Below are positions 1 through 7,073 of a stretch of DNA of 15,388 nt, piece by piece; within the stretch, counting starts at the first letter, position 1; the number at the start of each line of letters is the position of its first letter. The DNA is from Halomonas halophila (GTDB lineage Bacteria; Pseudomonadota; Gammaproteobacteria; Pseudomonadales; Halomonadaceae). The notes beneath the pieces were generated by a model, which saw only the letters and a list, made by a program, of their open reading frames with translations, was not told the origin of the DNA and searched no databases. The translations under genes and the position numbers were made by a program. The stretch covers positions 1-15,388 of the forward strand of contig DJIP01000309.1 in assembly GCA_002433675.1 (NCBI GenBank), given 5' to 3'.

Positions 1-30
1 TGCCAGCAAGATCCATTTGTTACGGGTCAC
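1..30 (-). CDS. Start of an unknown gene, cut by the left edge
   Basis: Read on the minus strand, a GTG codon at 30-28 opens a frame of ten codons, MTRNKWILLA, before the window ends. A good Shine-Dalgarno sequence, AAGGAG, lies at 42-37 with a six-base spacer. The start MTRNKW followed by a hydrophobic stretch resembles the beginning of a signal peptide or membrane anchor. Product and family cannot be named from ten residues. If real, the gene is divergent from msrA. Confidence 0.5.
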   Translation of the reverse strand, partial: MTRNKWILLA

Positions 31-390
31 CCGCGTCTCCTTCTTGGTCAACAGGGGAATCGATGATCGATCGGTGGCCATCGCCAGTAGCAACGGCACG
101 CATCGCATGTTCCCGGTGGTGCGACGGGGCGAAGGGCTGTGCAACGAGCGATGCGAATAACTGCGCAATGAGCGGTGCAACCGGCTATCGGGATGCACTC
201 GAGATTAGCAGTCTCCTTGAGTCGCGCGCAGGCGACCAAGCCTTACGACTGAAAATGCAAAAAACATCTGCTTATAAGTACTGCATGTAAGGTTGTACCT
301 GCCACACTGACTGAACCTACCGGGGCTTACCCCCACTCCAACTCAACTTATGACGTTACCCTGACACGCTACCCCTGACGGAGCCTGCGA
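31..390. other. Intergenic region between a divergent partial gene and msrA
   Basis: This 360-base gap holds no convincing gene. Both strands carry short Cys-rich open frames (48-239 minus, 63-290 plus), but neither has a ribosome binding site or recognisable protein. It contains an imperfect direct repeat with a 24-base period (141-157 and 165-180) and an AT-richer patch at about 250-300. Within that patch lies the palindrome CTTATAAG (271-278), preceded by TG. The patch could hold the promoter for msrA (extended -10 TGnTTATAA at 269-277), but no good -35 element is visible. Confidence 0.5.
269..277 (+). promoter_or_regulatory. Possible extended -10 element for msrA
   Basis: TG-C-TTATAA matches an extended -10 box and lies in the most AT-rich part of the gap, roughly 110 bases before the msrA start. 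No recognisable -35 lies 16-18 bases upstream. The core CTTATAAG is palindromic, so it could serve the divergent gene instead. This is a weak assignment by eye. Confidence 0.22.
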
Positions 391-1032
391 ATGCGATACC
401 CCTTCAATAAGCGTACCTTTGTGCTGGCCGGCCTGCTGACTGGCGCCGTGCTTTCCACGACCCCCGCCCTCGCCGCCGAAGAAAAGGCCATCTTCGCCGG
501 AGGCTGCTTCTGGTGCGTCGAGGATGCCTTCGACAAGATCGACGGCGTCGAGGCTACCGTCTCTGGCTATGCGGCGGGCGATACCGAGAATCCCACCTAC
601 GAGACCGTCAGCGCGGGAGGCACCGGACACGCTGAAGTGGTGGAAGTCACCTTCGACAGCGACAAGGTGAGCTACGAGGACCTGCTGTACGTCTTCTGGC
701 GCAATATCGATCCTTTTGTCGCCAATCGTCAGTTCTGCGATGAAGGTGATTCCTATCGCTCCGCCCTGCTGCCACTCAGTGATGAACAGCGCGAACTGGC
801 CGAAGCCAGCAAGGCGGACATCGCCGAGCGGTTCGACCAATCCATCGAGACCACCATCGAAGATCCCGGCACCTTCTATCCGGCCGAGGACTATCACCAG
901 AACTACTACCAGAAGAACAAGGTGCGCTACACCTTCTACAAGAACGCCTGCGGCCGTCCTGATCGACTCGAGGAAATCTGGGGAGACGAAGCCATGCCCC
1001 ACGACGTGCCTGAACAGTCCGCCGCATCCTGA
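391..1032 (+). CDS. msrA: Peptide-methionine (S)-S-oxide reductase MsrA, exported
   Basis: MsrA reduces methionine-S-sulfoxide in oxidised proteins. The 213-residue protein has the catalytic motif GCFWC at residues 38-42 (nucleophile Cys39), followed by the family blocks GGTGHAEVVEVTFD, NIDPFVANRQFCDEGDSYRSA and the C-terminal FYPAEDYHQNYY. Other cysteines are Cys42, Cys116 and Cys187, candidates for resolving disulfides. Residues 1-28 form a signal peptide: basic N-region, hydrophobic core LAGLLTGAVL, and ALA before the mature AEEK. It therefore probably works in the periplasm, unlike cytoplasmic E. coli MsrA. The start is supported by ACGGAG eight bases upstream. No msrB or electron-supplying partner (such as MsrQ or a DsbD-like protein) is nearby. 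It appears monocistronic and ends before a hairpin shared with the convergent MFS gene. The family call is very secure; the location is inferred. Confidence 0.96.
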   Translation: MRYPFNKRTFVLAGLLTGAVLSTTPALAAEEKAIFAGGCFWCVEDAFDKIDGVEATVSGYAAGDTENPTYETVSAGGTGHAEVVEVTFDSDKVSYEDLLYVFWRNIDPFVANRQFCDEGDSYRSALLPLSDEQRELAEASKADIAERFDQSIETTIEDPGTFYPAEDYHQNYYQKNKVRYTFYKNACGRPDRLEEIWGDEAMPHDVPEQSAAS

Positions 1033-1063
1033 CGGCACAACGCTGACTGCAACGTCATGACAC

Positions 1064-1099
1064 ACCGATCGGCCTTGGTGCGAGCCAAGGTCGATCGGT
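1064..1099. terminator. Hairpin between convergent msrA and MFS genes
   Basis: A 15-base inverted repeat with one G-T pair has arms 1064-1078 and 1085-1099 and a six-base loop (TGCGAG). It sits 32 bases after the msrA stop and 40 bases beyond the end of the convergent MFS gene. No long T run follows on either strand. It is best read as a bidirectional terminator. Confidence 0.65.
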
Positions 1100-1138
1100 C
1101 TCTGCAACGCATCTGCAATGTATCGGCAACAGGCGGAC

Positions 1139-2359
1139 TCAAACGTGTTCGAGCCGACGCTCGACGACACGCTGGTGTTGTACACGCTGCAGCCGCTTTC
1201 CCAGGCGCCAGGACAGCCAGCCCGTGGTTACCAGCACCAGCCAGCTGGCCGCGACCACTCCAGGCCAGCCCTGCCACAGCCAGAACGGCTCGAGCCACAG
1301 CGGCCCGAGGCTCGCCCCCAGGTAGTAGAACACCAGATAGAGCGCCGATGCGCCGCCTCGTCCTTCGCGGGCCTGACGGCCGACCCAGCCCGAAGCGGTG
1401 GCGTGGCATAGAAAGAAGCCGAAGGCGCTGAGGGTCAAGGCAGCGATGATGACGGCGAGCACCGGCATCAACGACAGACCCAGCGCCAGCACCATGATGA
1501 CAACGCCCAAGCCCATGGTGGCAGGCGCCCCGGCTCTGGCAACGACTCTGGCGGACAGCATCGAGCCCAGGGTGCCGCCAAGGTAGGTCAGAAACAGCAG
1601 TCCCAGCCAGCGAGGCCCGAGGGCAAAGGGTGCCTCGGCCAGACGGAAGGTCATGTAGCTGTACTGGTTGATGAACACCAGGAAGTTGAGACCACCGATC
1701 AGATAGGCCGGCAGCAGCCAGGGATTGGCCAGGTGGCCACGCATCTGACGGCAGGCGCGCCCCAGTCGAAAGGGTTGTGACGAAAAGGCGCTGGCCGCGG
1801 GCAACAGCCACCAGAACACCGCCACCCCCACCAGGGTCAAACCGCCTACCGCCACGAAGCTCGCCTGGACGCCATACCATTCGCCGACGACGCCTCCCAG
1901 CACACGCCCCCCGATACCGCCCAGCGTGTTGGCCGCAATATAGAGTCCTACCGCTCGACTCATCGCCTCCGGCGAGAATTCGTCGCCCATCCAGGCGATC
2001 GCCACCGCCGGCAGCCCCCCCAGGGCGACACCCTGCAGTACGCGAGCGGCCAGCAGCCAGTCGAGCCCAGGTGCAAACGCCGCCAACAGTGTCGCGAGCG
2101 CTGCCACCGACAGGCTCACTCGCATGATACCGCCCCGCCCGATAGCGTCAGACAAGGGGCCGTAGACAAGCAACGAGAGCGCCAGGGTCAGGGTGGCGAG
2201 CGACATCACCAGGCCCGTCTTCAAGGTCGAAGCGTCATGGGTATCGCGCAACAGAGGCAGCAATGGCTGGGGGGCGTAGAGATTGATGAACACCAGCATC
2301 GAGCCCAGACACAGAGCGAGGGTCGCCCTGCGCCAGGCAGGGGTATTGGCATGAATCAT
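1139..2359 (-). CDS. MFS transporter, YnfM/AraJ-like drug or metabolite exporter
   Basis: This is a 12-helix major facilitator of 406 residues that acts in the inner membrane as a proton-coupled exporter. The first helix region NLYAPQPLLPLL is typical of the YnfM-type subfamily. The loop 2-3 signature appears as GPLSDAIGR at residues 67-75, and further hydrophobic helices run to the end. An in-frame ATG further upstream (2392) has no ribosome binding site. The ATG at 2359 has GGAGA seven bases before it, so I chose 2359. The gene is divergent from the LysR regulator across an 88-base gap, which suggests control by that regulator. It converges on msrA. The family call is secure; the substrate cannot be read from the sequence. 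Confidence 0.9.
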   Translation of the reverse strand: MIHANTPAWRRATLALCLGSMLVFINLYAPQPLLPLLRDTHDASTLKTGLVMSLATLTLALSLLVYGPLSDAIGRGGIMRVSLSVAALATLLAAFAPGLDWLLAARVLQGVALGGLPAVAIAWMGDEFSPEAMSRAVGLYIAANTLGGIGGRVLGGVVGEWYGVQASFVAVGGLTLVGVAVFWWLLPAASAFSSQPFRLGRACRQMRGHLANPWLLPAYLIGGLNFLVFINQYSYMTFRLAEAPFALGPRWLGLLFLTYLGGTLGSMLSARVVARAGAPATMGLGVVIMVLALGLSLMPVLAVIIAALTLSAFGFFLCHATASGWVGRQAREGRGGASALYLVFYYLGASLGPLWLEPFWLWQGWPGVVAASWLVLVTTGWLSWRLGKRLQRVQHQRVVERRLEHV

Positions 2360-2423
2360 GGCGGTCTCCGGTTGGCCTTGCCTATCTTCCATGCTTCACT
2401 ACCATCACACCAACAGAAGAAAA

Positions 2424-2443
2424 TGATGCAATCCATCACATTG
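2424..2443. promoter_or_regulatory. Candidate LysR-type operator in the MFS/LysR gap
   Basis: TGATG-N5-CATCA at 2424-2438 is a perfect interrupted palindrome, and it overlaps a second one, CAAT-N7-ATTG (2429-2443). LysR-type regulators typically bind such dyads (T-N11-A class) between themselves and the divergent target. The site lies only five to ten bases before the LysR start codon, which would fit autorepression. Spacing to promoters is not defined. Confidence 0.4.
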
Positions 2444-2447
2444 TCTT

Positions 2448-3335
2448 ATGTCGCTACCCTTTGACCTGCGCTCGCTGTCGCTGTTTGTGGCGGTGGTGGA
2501 CCACGGCGGTTTCAGCGCGGCTGCCCGCGCCCGTCACATCGCCCAGTCCGCCGTCAGCCAAACCATCGCAGGCCTGGAGCGACGCCTCGAAACTCGTCTG
2601 TTCGAACGCCACGATCGGCGCGTTCGACTGACCCCGGAAGGTGAGGTGCTGCTGGAACATGCCCGACGGCTGCTCGCCGACGCCAGTGCCACCGAACTGG
2701 CGCTGAAGGAACTCAATGGCCTGGTAAAGGGCGAAGTGCGCATCGGCATCCCTTCCATGCTGGGTTCCTACTATCTGCCGCCGCTGTTGATGGGCTTTGC
2801 CGCACGCCACCCCGGTATCCGCATGACGGTGATCGAGGCAGGCGCCCGGCGACTGCAGGCAATGATCAAGGCACGCGAGCTGGACCTGGGGATCGTGGTC
2901 GAAGATGGCAGTACCTGCGAACTGGAAACCGAGGCCCTGCTGCGCGCGGAGATGGTGGTCTGCACGCCCCGGGACCACCCCTTCACGGCACGCCACAGCG
3001 TGACCCCGGAAGCCTTTCTGAGCGAGCCGCTGGTGCTGTTCCAGGACGGCTATTTTCACCGCGAGTTCGTCGACGCCATGGCCCGAAGGCTGGATATCCA
3101 GCCCCGGCTGACGTTCCAGTCGAACCTGATCCCGCTGACCAAGGCCATCGTCCGCCAGGGCTTCGGTATCACCACCTTTCTGCGTCGGGTGATCGAGGAA
3201 GATGACCTGTCGGCGGTGTCCTTTGACCCCGCCGCCTGGCTGACCCTGTCGCTGGCCTGGCAGCCCCAGGGCTACCTGTCACGCGCCGAGCGCGCCTTTA
3301 TCGACTACGCCCTGTCGCAACGCGACTCCCTGTAA
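2448..3335 (+). CDS. LysR-family transcriptional regulator
   Basis: This 295-residue regulator has the usual N-terminal winged helix-turn-helix: FDLRSLSLFVAVVDHGGFS, then AAARARHIAQSAVSQTIAGLE and LFERHDRRVRLTPEG, within about residues 5-65. A substrate-binding effector domain begins near VRIGIPSMLGSYYLPPLL and ends near residue 290. It is a DNA-binding activator or repressor whose co-inducer is unknown. The in-frame TGA at 2424-2426 leaves ATG 2448 as the first possible start, although no clear Shine-Dalgarno sequence precedes it. It is divergent from the MFS exporter, so that gene is its likely target. It ends 39 bases before a strong terminator stem. The general type resembles CynR/CysL-like regulators, but I cannot assign a subfamily. 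Confidence 0.93.
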   Translation: MSLPFDLRSLSLFVAVVDHGGFSAAARARHIAQSAVSQTIAGLERRLETRLFERHDRRVRLTPEGEVLLEHARRLLADASATELALKELNGLVKGEVRIGIPSMLGSYYLPPLLMGFAARHPGIRMTVIEAGARRLQAMIKARELDLGIVVEDGSTCELETEALLRAEMVVCTPRDHPFTARHSVTPEAFLSEPLVLFQDGYFHREFVDAMARRLDIQPRLTFQSNLIPLTKAIVRQGFGITTFLRRVIEEDDLSAVSFDPAAWLTLSLAWQPQGYLSRAERAFIDYALSQRDSL

Positions 3336-3374
3336 CCAGGAGTCGTCGAGGGCTAGCCAGGGCCTGCGAACGCA

Positions 3375-3408
3375 AACGGGGCGAGCCCAGTGAAAGGCTC
3401 GCCCCGTT
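3375..3408. terminator. Strong bidirectional terminator between LysR and NlpC/P60 genes
   Basis: A perfect 13-base-pair stem has arms 3375-3387 and 3396-3408 and loop CAGTGAAA. The arms are very GC-rich and end in AA/TT. It lies 39 bases after the LysR stop and 32 bases past the stop of the convergent lipoprotein gene, so it can stop transcription from both sides. Confidence 0.85.
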
Positions 3409-3440
3409 GTGGTGGCGACGTCGATGGCGTCGAGGACGCT

Positions 3441-4067
3441 TCAGCCGCCCAGGCCCGCCGGGCTGTAGGCGAACTGACGCATGCTCAACCGGGTCGGTTC
3501 CAGCGGTCGACGCGCCTGCCAGTAGTAGCGGCGCCAGTAGCTGTTATCCAGCTTGGAGATCATCACACCGCGCGACGATGAGGCGTGTAGAAAGCGCCCC
3601 TGACCAACATAGATGCCGACGTGGCGGTTGCCGGGAGGACGGAAGAACACCAGGTCGCCGGGAGAGAGCTGATCACGCGTGATCGGCTCACCGGTATGGA
3701 CCTGGCTGCCGGTGGTGCGCGGCAATTGCACCTGGAAGGCGTCACTGAAGATGTTCTGCACCAGCGCCGAGCAGTCGATGCCGCTCATGCCGGTACCTCC
3801 GAAACGATAGGGCGTACCCGCCCAGCGATCGTGCTCCGCCATCAGCGCCTCGCGGATGGCGGCGGCGGGATCTTCAAGGAAGCTTCCCCCTGCCGCTGGG
3901 TCCTCCAGGGGCGACATGCGCGAGGCGGCGCGTTCGGCCAGGCTCGGCATGTCGCGGGAAAAGTAATCGTTGTCGGCGGTATTCTGGTAGTTCGATGCCG
4001 CACAGCCTGACAGCAGGCCAAGCAACACCATCGCCGCTGTCACGCGGCTTGTCTGGGCGACGCTCAT
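3441..4067 (-). CDS. NlpC/P60 family lipoprotein, putative peptidoglycan endopeptidase
   Basis: The 208-residue protein has a lipoprotein signal peptide with lipobox LLSGC (Cys22), so it should be lipid-anchored in the outer membrane facing the periplasm. An NlpC/P60 cysteine peptidase domain occupies about residues 75-180. It starts with WAGTPYRFGGTGMSGIDCSALV (catalytic Cys99), continues with LSPGDLVFFRPPGNRHVGIYVG (His149) and GRFLHASSSRGV (His161). This matches Spr/MepS-type enzymes, which cut peptide cross-links in the cell wall. A GTG at 4076 overlaps the Shine-Dalgarno site. ATG 4067 has GAGG ten bases upstream and is preferred. The gene is monocistronic, with its promoter probably in the structured gap 4068-4306. 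The enzyme family is secure; the exact bond cleaved is inferred. Confidence 0.93.
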   Translation of the reverse strand: MSVAQTSRVTAAMVLLGLLSGCAASNYQNTADNDYFSRDMPSLAERAASRMSPLEDPAAGGSFLEDPAAAIREALMAEHDRWAGTPYRFGGTGMSGIDCSALVQNIFSDAFQVQLPRTTGSQVHTGEPITRDQLSPGDLVFFRPPGNRHVGIYVGQGRFLHASSSRGVMISKLDNSYWRRYYWQARRPLEPTRLSMRQFAYSPAGLGG

Positions 4068-4134
4068 GCGACACACACCTCATTCCCTGAACCGGCTGGC
4101 TGACGGCCTGCCGGCGCCCAAGAGCCGCTGTGGA

Positions 4135-4154
4135 AGTGACGCACTCGTGTCACT
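4135..4154. repeat. Inverted repeat upstream of the NlpC/P60 gene
   Basis: AGTGAC-N8-GTCACT forms a perfect interrupted palindrome about 70-90 bases upstream of the lipoprotein start. On the minus strand it overlaps a weak -10-like TAGTGA (4155-4150) placed 16 bases from TTGCAG (4177-4172). It could be an operator or a 5' UTR hairpin. No known regulator consensus is claimed. Confidence 0.4.
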
Positions 4155-4189
4155 ACCATAACGCCCCTCAGCTGCAAGTTTGACAATTC

Positions 4190-4212
4190 GGCCTCCTTCT
4201 TGATGGGAGGCC
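4190..4212. repeat. GGCCTCC/GGAGGCC hairpin in the 4068-4306 gap
   Basis: This is a perfect seven-base-pair GC-rich stem (4190-4196 with 4206-4212) and a nine-base loop. No T run follows on either strand, so it is not an obvious terminator. It lies between the operator-like repeat and the T-rich hairpin of the same gap. Confidence 0.45.
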
Positions 4213-4237
4213 TGACGAAAGATCAACACGATACTAG

Positions 4238-4290
4238 CCAAAATTATCCGATCTGACGATAGATCAGGACAATTTTTGGCGTTTTTTTTC
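4238..4290. terminator. Hairpin with T tracts, end of the DUF1266-like gene
   Basis: A long imperfect inverted repeat spans 4238-4279. The outer arms are CCAAAATT and AATTTTTGG; the inner stem GATCT/AGATC has a loop of about six bases. It begins 28 bases beyond the stop of the minus-strand DUF1266-like gene and is followed on the minus strand by TAATTTT, a plausible U tract. On the plus strand it is followed by eight Ts (4282-4289), a better terminator, although no plus-strand gene lies upstream. Confidence 0.6.
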
Positions 4291-4306
4291 TGCTGTTTCG
4301 CGACGA

Positions 4307-6763
4307 TCAGTGCAGGGTTCGTCCATCTCCCGGCAAGGTATCGATGTGAAGCGGTGCCCAATGGCGGGGGCGCGCACCCGGAAAATCCAGACTGGCCCAG
4401 GTGCCGGCGAGGGGTGGCGCACCCGACAGCCAGGCCACCAGCGCCTGGCGGAAGCTGGCCAGAAACGCCTCGCGCTCCGGGGTTTCCCCCATGAAGAAGG
4501 AGAACCCGGCATACAGACCCCGGGCGTACTCCTGCCAACCGGCGTAGTGCTCAGAGGCCAGTTGGTGAGCACGCTCGAGCAGCGCCAGGAAGTCCTGCTG
4601 TGCCAGCCAGCCCAGTTGCCGACCGGCAATCGCCAGGTCGACCGCCTGGGCCAGGTCCCAGGCGCACATATCGACGTCATTGCACTGGTCGGCGTTGTCA
4701 CGCACCCGCAGCAGGCGCTCCAGGTGATTGCGCTCTTCCTCGTTGCACTCACCGGACTCCAGGGTCGCAATCTCGGAATTCAGGCGCGCGCTGTTGAGGG
4801 TATAGGGCGCGTAGTTGATCTGATATTCCTGGCGATCACCGGCGTCCAGCAGAAAGCGCACGAAGTCGATCAACTCGGTGGCGGAATGCAGGCCGTAGTG
4901 TCCATCGATCCACTCCAGGATCGAAGCCCCTTCCCGGTCGCTTTCCGGCTGCGGCAGGCTCCAGGCGGCGGTGTTCAAGGGCCCCACCAGCGACAGCGCA
5001 GTAAAGTGCATCAGGCTCGGACGCTCGCCAGGCTCGCGCCAATCGCCGCTGCGCGACTCGAGCCAGTGAAACAGGCTACCCGGATCGTCCAGGTGCCAGC
5101 GAATCTCGTAGGTCAAAGAAGGCTGGTCCGGTTCCGGCAACAGCGCATCCCAGGTCGCCCAGGCCTCGAGCAGGCGCTTGGGGGTGCTGTAGAACCGGCA
5201 CAGCACATCGCGCAGGGATGCCGCCATCTCGGTCAGGCTGTCCTCGTCGAACTGCTCGCTGTCCATGCTCATCAGCAAGTAGAAGGCGTACTTCTCGGCC
5301 ATATGGATGGTCGCCGAATGTCGGGTCGCCCTGGCCAGGCCATCACGCCCTGCCAGATCCGCCTGGGGCGCATCACCAAAGGGCGTTCTGGCCGATGGCA
5401 GCGCTCGATGCGCCGCGTCAGCCGCCAGCTGATTGAGATGATGGGCCTGGGCCGGCAGCCAGTAGCGCACCAGTGAGCGAGCGCCTTCGTCCGGGTGCAG
5501 ATCCAGGGTCTCCGCCAGGTACTTGCGCGCCTCGTCACGACGCGCCTGGGGCAGCGGCGGAACCGGCCCCTGACGTGCCGCCAGTTCCGGCTCACGCACT
5601 GAGGCCAGCGCCAGCACCCAGTGGCGAGGCGAGGCGCGCCACTGTCTGGCCGCCTGGCGTGACGCCTCGACCTGCTCCTCGTCGAGCAACTCCTGCAACG
5701 AGCCATGCCAAGGGCTCACCGGCGAGCCCATCAGCAACTGCCAGTCGGCGGACAACGTCGGCAACCGGTCCTGACCTTCGAACAGACCTCGGCCGCGCTG
5801 ATAGGAGCGCGCCAGGGCGCTCCAGTCACTGTAGCGACGCTGCACCAGGTCGCCTGCGTGATGCGCCAGCAATGACGCTTCCTGGGGTGTCAGCCAGCCG
5901 ATGCAGTTGCCGGCCCAGGCCAGATCCACCGCCCTCAGCCAGTCCCAGGCGGCCCATTCCAGTGGCTCCCCCTGGTCCACGTAGCGGCATAACAGACGGC
6001 CGTACGGGCGTTCCTGGGGCGCCAGCCCCTCGCACCAGGCCTGGCGTTCGCCGGCACTGACCGCCATCAACCGAGCGGCGTCGATATCCCAGCCCTGGCG
6101 ATCGCCCTGACTGGTCAGCCACAGCAAGGCGCGCTTGAGATCCTCGGCGCCGTGAACCTGCCAGACTTCCCCCAGCCAGGCCTCGACCCCGTCCCAGTCA
6201 TCGGGGCTGGCCGGTGTCATCAGCACCGGCGAGAAGGCCGCCCGCAGTCGCCAGACACGATCTTGCGGGCTGTCAGGCCAGAGGGAGGCGGCAGGCTCAC
6301 GACTCAGCGCGGAGCCGAGCAATGGCCAGGTGATGCCGGCGCCCTCGCCTTCCAGCTTCGACAGCGCCCGGCAGGTATCGAGCAAGCCCTCATCGCCGCG
6401 AAGCCAGCCTTCGCCGCTGCGGGAGGCGCAGAGTGCCTCCAGCCATTCATCGAGGCTTGCGTAACGATGGTGGATGTCGCTACACAGGCGTGCTGCCCAG
6501 CCACGACTCACCTCGGCCGACATCCATCCCGACGCCCCTGCCAGGGCCACCAGCTCAAGCGCCCCCAGTAGATGGGAGGCAGGCAGCGTGTTCGACGCAT
6601 TGAGCTCGAGCAGGCGCCACCCCAGTTCGCCCCGGTCGGGGATCTCGAGGGCGGCCAATCGCTCACGTGCCGCCTCTTCAGGCAGCATCAAGGGGTCAGG
6701 CATAAAGGCCCAGTCGCACAGCACCAGTTGCTGAGCCCACCAGGCATTGAGCGGATCAACCAA
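4307..6763 (-). CDS. Large orphan protein with tandem DUF1266-like units
   Basis: This 818-residue protein has no signal peptide, no transmembrane segment and no catalytic motif I recognise; it is probably cytoplasmic and mainly helical. I recognise a DUF1266-like pattern (YbeU/YbeR type) in AAWDWLRAVDLAWAGNCIGWL near residue 270 and CAWDLAQAVDLAIAGRQLGWL near residue 700. Each is followed by a helix ending in YSDW or YAGW and a segment like ARSYQRGRGLF. Shorter relatives of the module lie near residues 67-120 and 490-540. Equivalent points are offset by about 425-430 residues throughout, so the protein is an internal duplication. The start is a TTG: an in-frame TGA lies two codons upstream (6769-6767), and GAGG sits six bases before the TTG. 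It stands alone, with no operon partner. DUF1266 has no established function, and I do not assign one. Confidence 0.85.
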   Translation of the reverse strand: MVDPLNAWWAQQLVLCDWAFMPDPLMLPEEAARERLAALEIPDRGELGWRLLELNASNTLPASHLLGALELVALAGASGWMSAEVSRGWAARLCSDIHHRYASLDEWLEALCASRSGEGWLRGDEGLLDTCRALSKLEGEGAGITWPLLGSALSREPAASLWPDSPQDRVWRLRAAFSPVLMTPASPDDWDGVEAWLGEVWQVHGAEDLKRALLWLTSQGDRQGWDIDAARLMAVSAGERQAWCEGLAPQERPYGRLLCRYVDQGEPLEWAAWDWLRAVDLAWAGNCIGWLTPQEASLLAHHAGDLVQRRYSDWSALARSYQRGRGLFEGQDRLPTLSADWQLLMGSPVSPWHGSLQELLDEEQVEASRQAARQWRASPRHWVLALASVREPELAARQGPVPPLPQARRDEARKYLAETLDLHPDEGARSLVRYWLPAQAHHLNQLAADAAHRALPSARTPFGDAPQADLAGRDGLARATRHSATIHMAEKYAFYLLMSMDSEQFDEDSLTEMAASLRDVLCRFYSTPKRLLEAWATWDALLPEPDQPSLTYEIRWHLDDPGSLFHWLESRSGDWREPGERPSLMHFTALSLVGPLNTAAWSLPQPESDREGASILEWIDGHYGLHSATELIDFVRFLLDAGDRQEYQINYAPYTLNSARLNSEIATLESGECNEEERNHLERLLRVRDNADQCNDVDMCAWDLAQAVDLAIAGRQLGWLAQQDFLALLERAHQLASEHYAGWQEYARGLYAGFSFFMGETPEREAFLASFRQALVAWLSGAPPLAGTWASLDFPGARPRHWAPLHIDTLPGDGRTLH

Positions 6764-7073
6764 GTCTCACCTCGCAGAAACACGGAGTCAGGCCAGCCCG
6801 GTCCGGCCTGACACAAGGCGCCAAGGACCATCGCTTCGGGCAGCTAGAAGTCGGCGACACAGTGTACCGGAAACTGTTCGCCGCGCCGATGGCGATTGTC
6901 GCTCAAAGATCTTCCAGACCGAGGCCTCGAGGGCTCGACGCGCCTCTTCGATGGATTCTTCGAACGGGCGTAAAAAATTCCGATCACAGGACTTGGCGAG
7001 ATGTTTCAAATAATGCACACTCGTCAATCATGACATAACACCCCTCTTCTCTGACCCTTTCCGGAGCTTCCAC
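6764..7073. other. Intergenic region between the DUF1266-like gene and gabD
   Basis: This 310-base divergent gap must hold promoters for both neighbours. It contains an 8-base-pair inverted repeat (6787-6812), a TACACT -10-like element on the minus strand (6866-6861), and a small dyad GTCA-N4-TGAC (7023-7034) before gabD. A 79-codon minus-strand frame starting with TTG (7027-6788) has no ribosome binding site and no recognised family, so I do not call it a gene. I could not define the gabD promoter. Confidence 0.5.
6787..6812. repeat. Inverted repeat just upstream of the DUF1266-like gene
   Basis: GTCAGGCC (6787-6794) and GGCCTGAC (6805-6812) form a perfect eight-base-pair stem with a ten-base loop. 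It lies 24 bases upstream of the TTG start on the minus strand, so it would be in the 5' leader of that mRNA, or an operator near its promoter. Confidence 0.45.

Noticed and set aside
343..1185. 280-codon open frame on the minus strand opposite msrA
   Set aside because: It is antisense to a secure msrA, with no motif and no ribosome binding site.
936..1880. 314-codon open frame within the MFS gene region
   Set aside because: It is a second frame on the MFS strand, with no motif, and it overlaps a well-supported 12-helix protein.
4310..5476. 388-codon plus-strand frame opposite the DUF1266-like gene
   Set aside because: It has biased composition and no domain. The opposite strand has a proper start, internal homology and a terminator.
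6993..7006. Possible sigma-54 promoter before gabD (TTGGCG...TTTC)
   Set aside because: The spacing between the GG and the downstream element is wrong and no GC dinucleotide is present at the -12 position.
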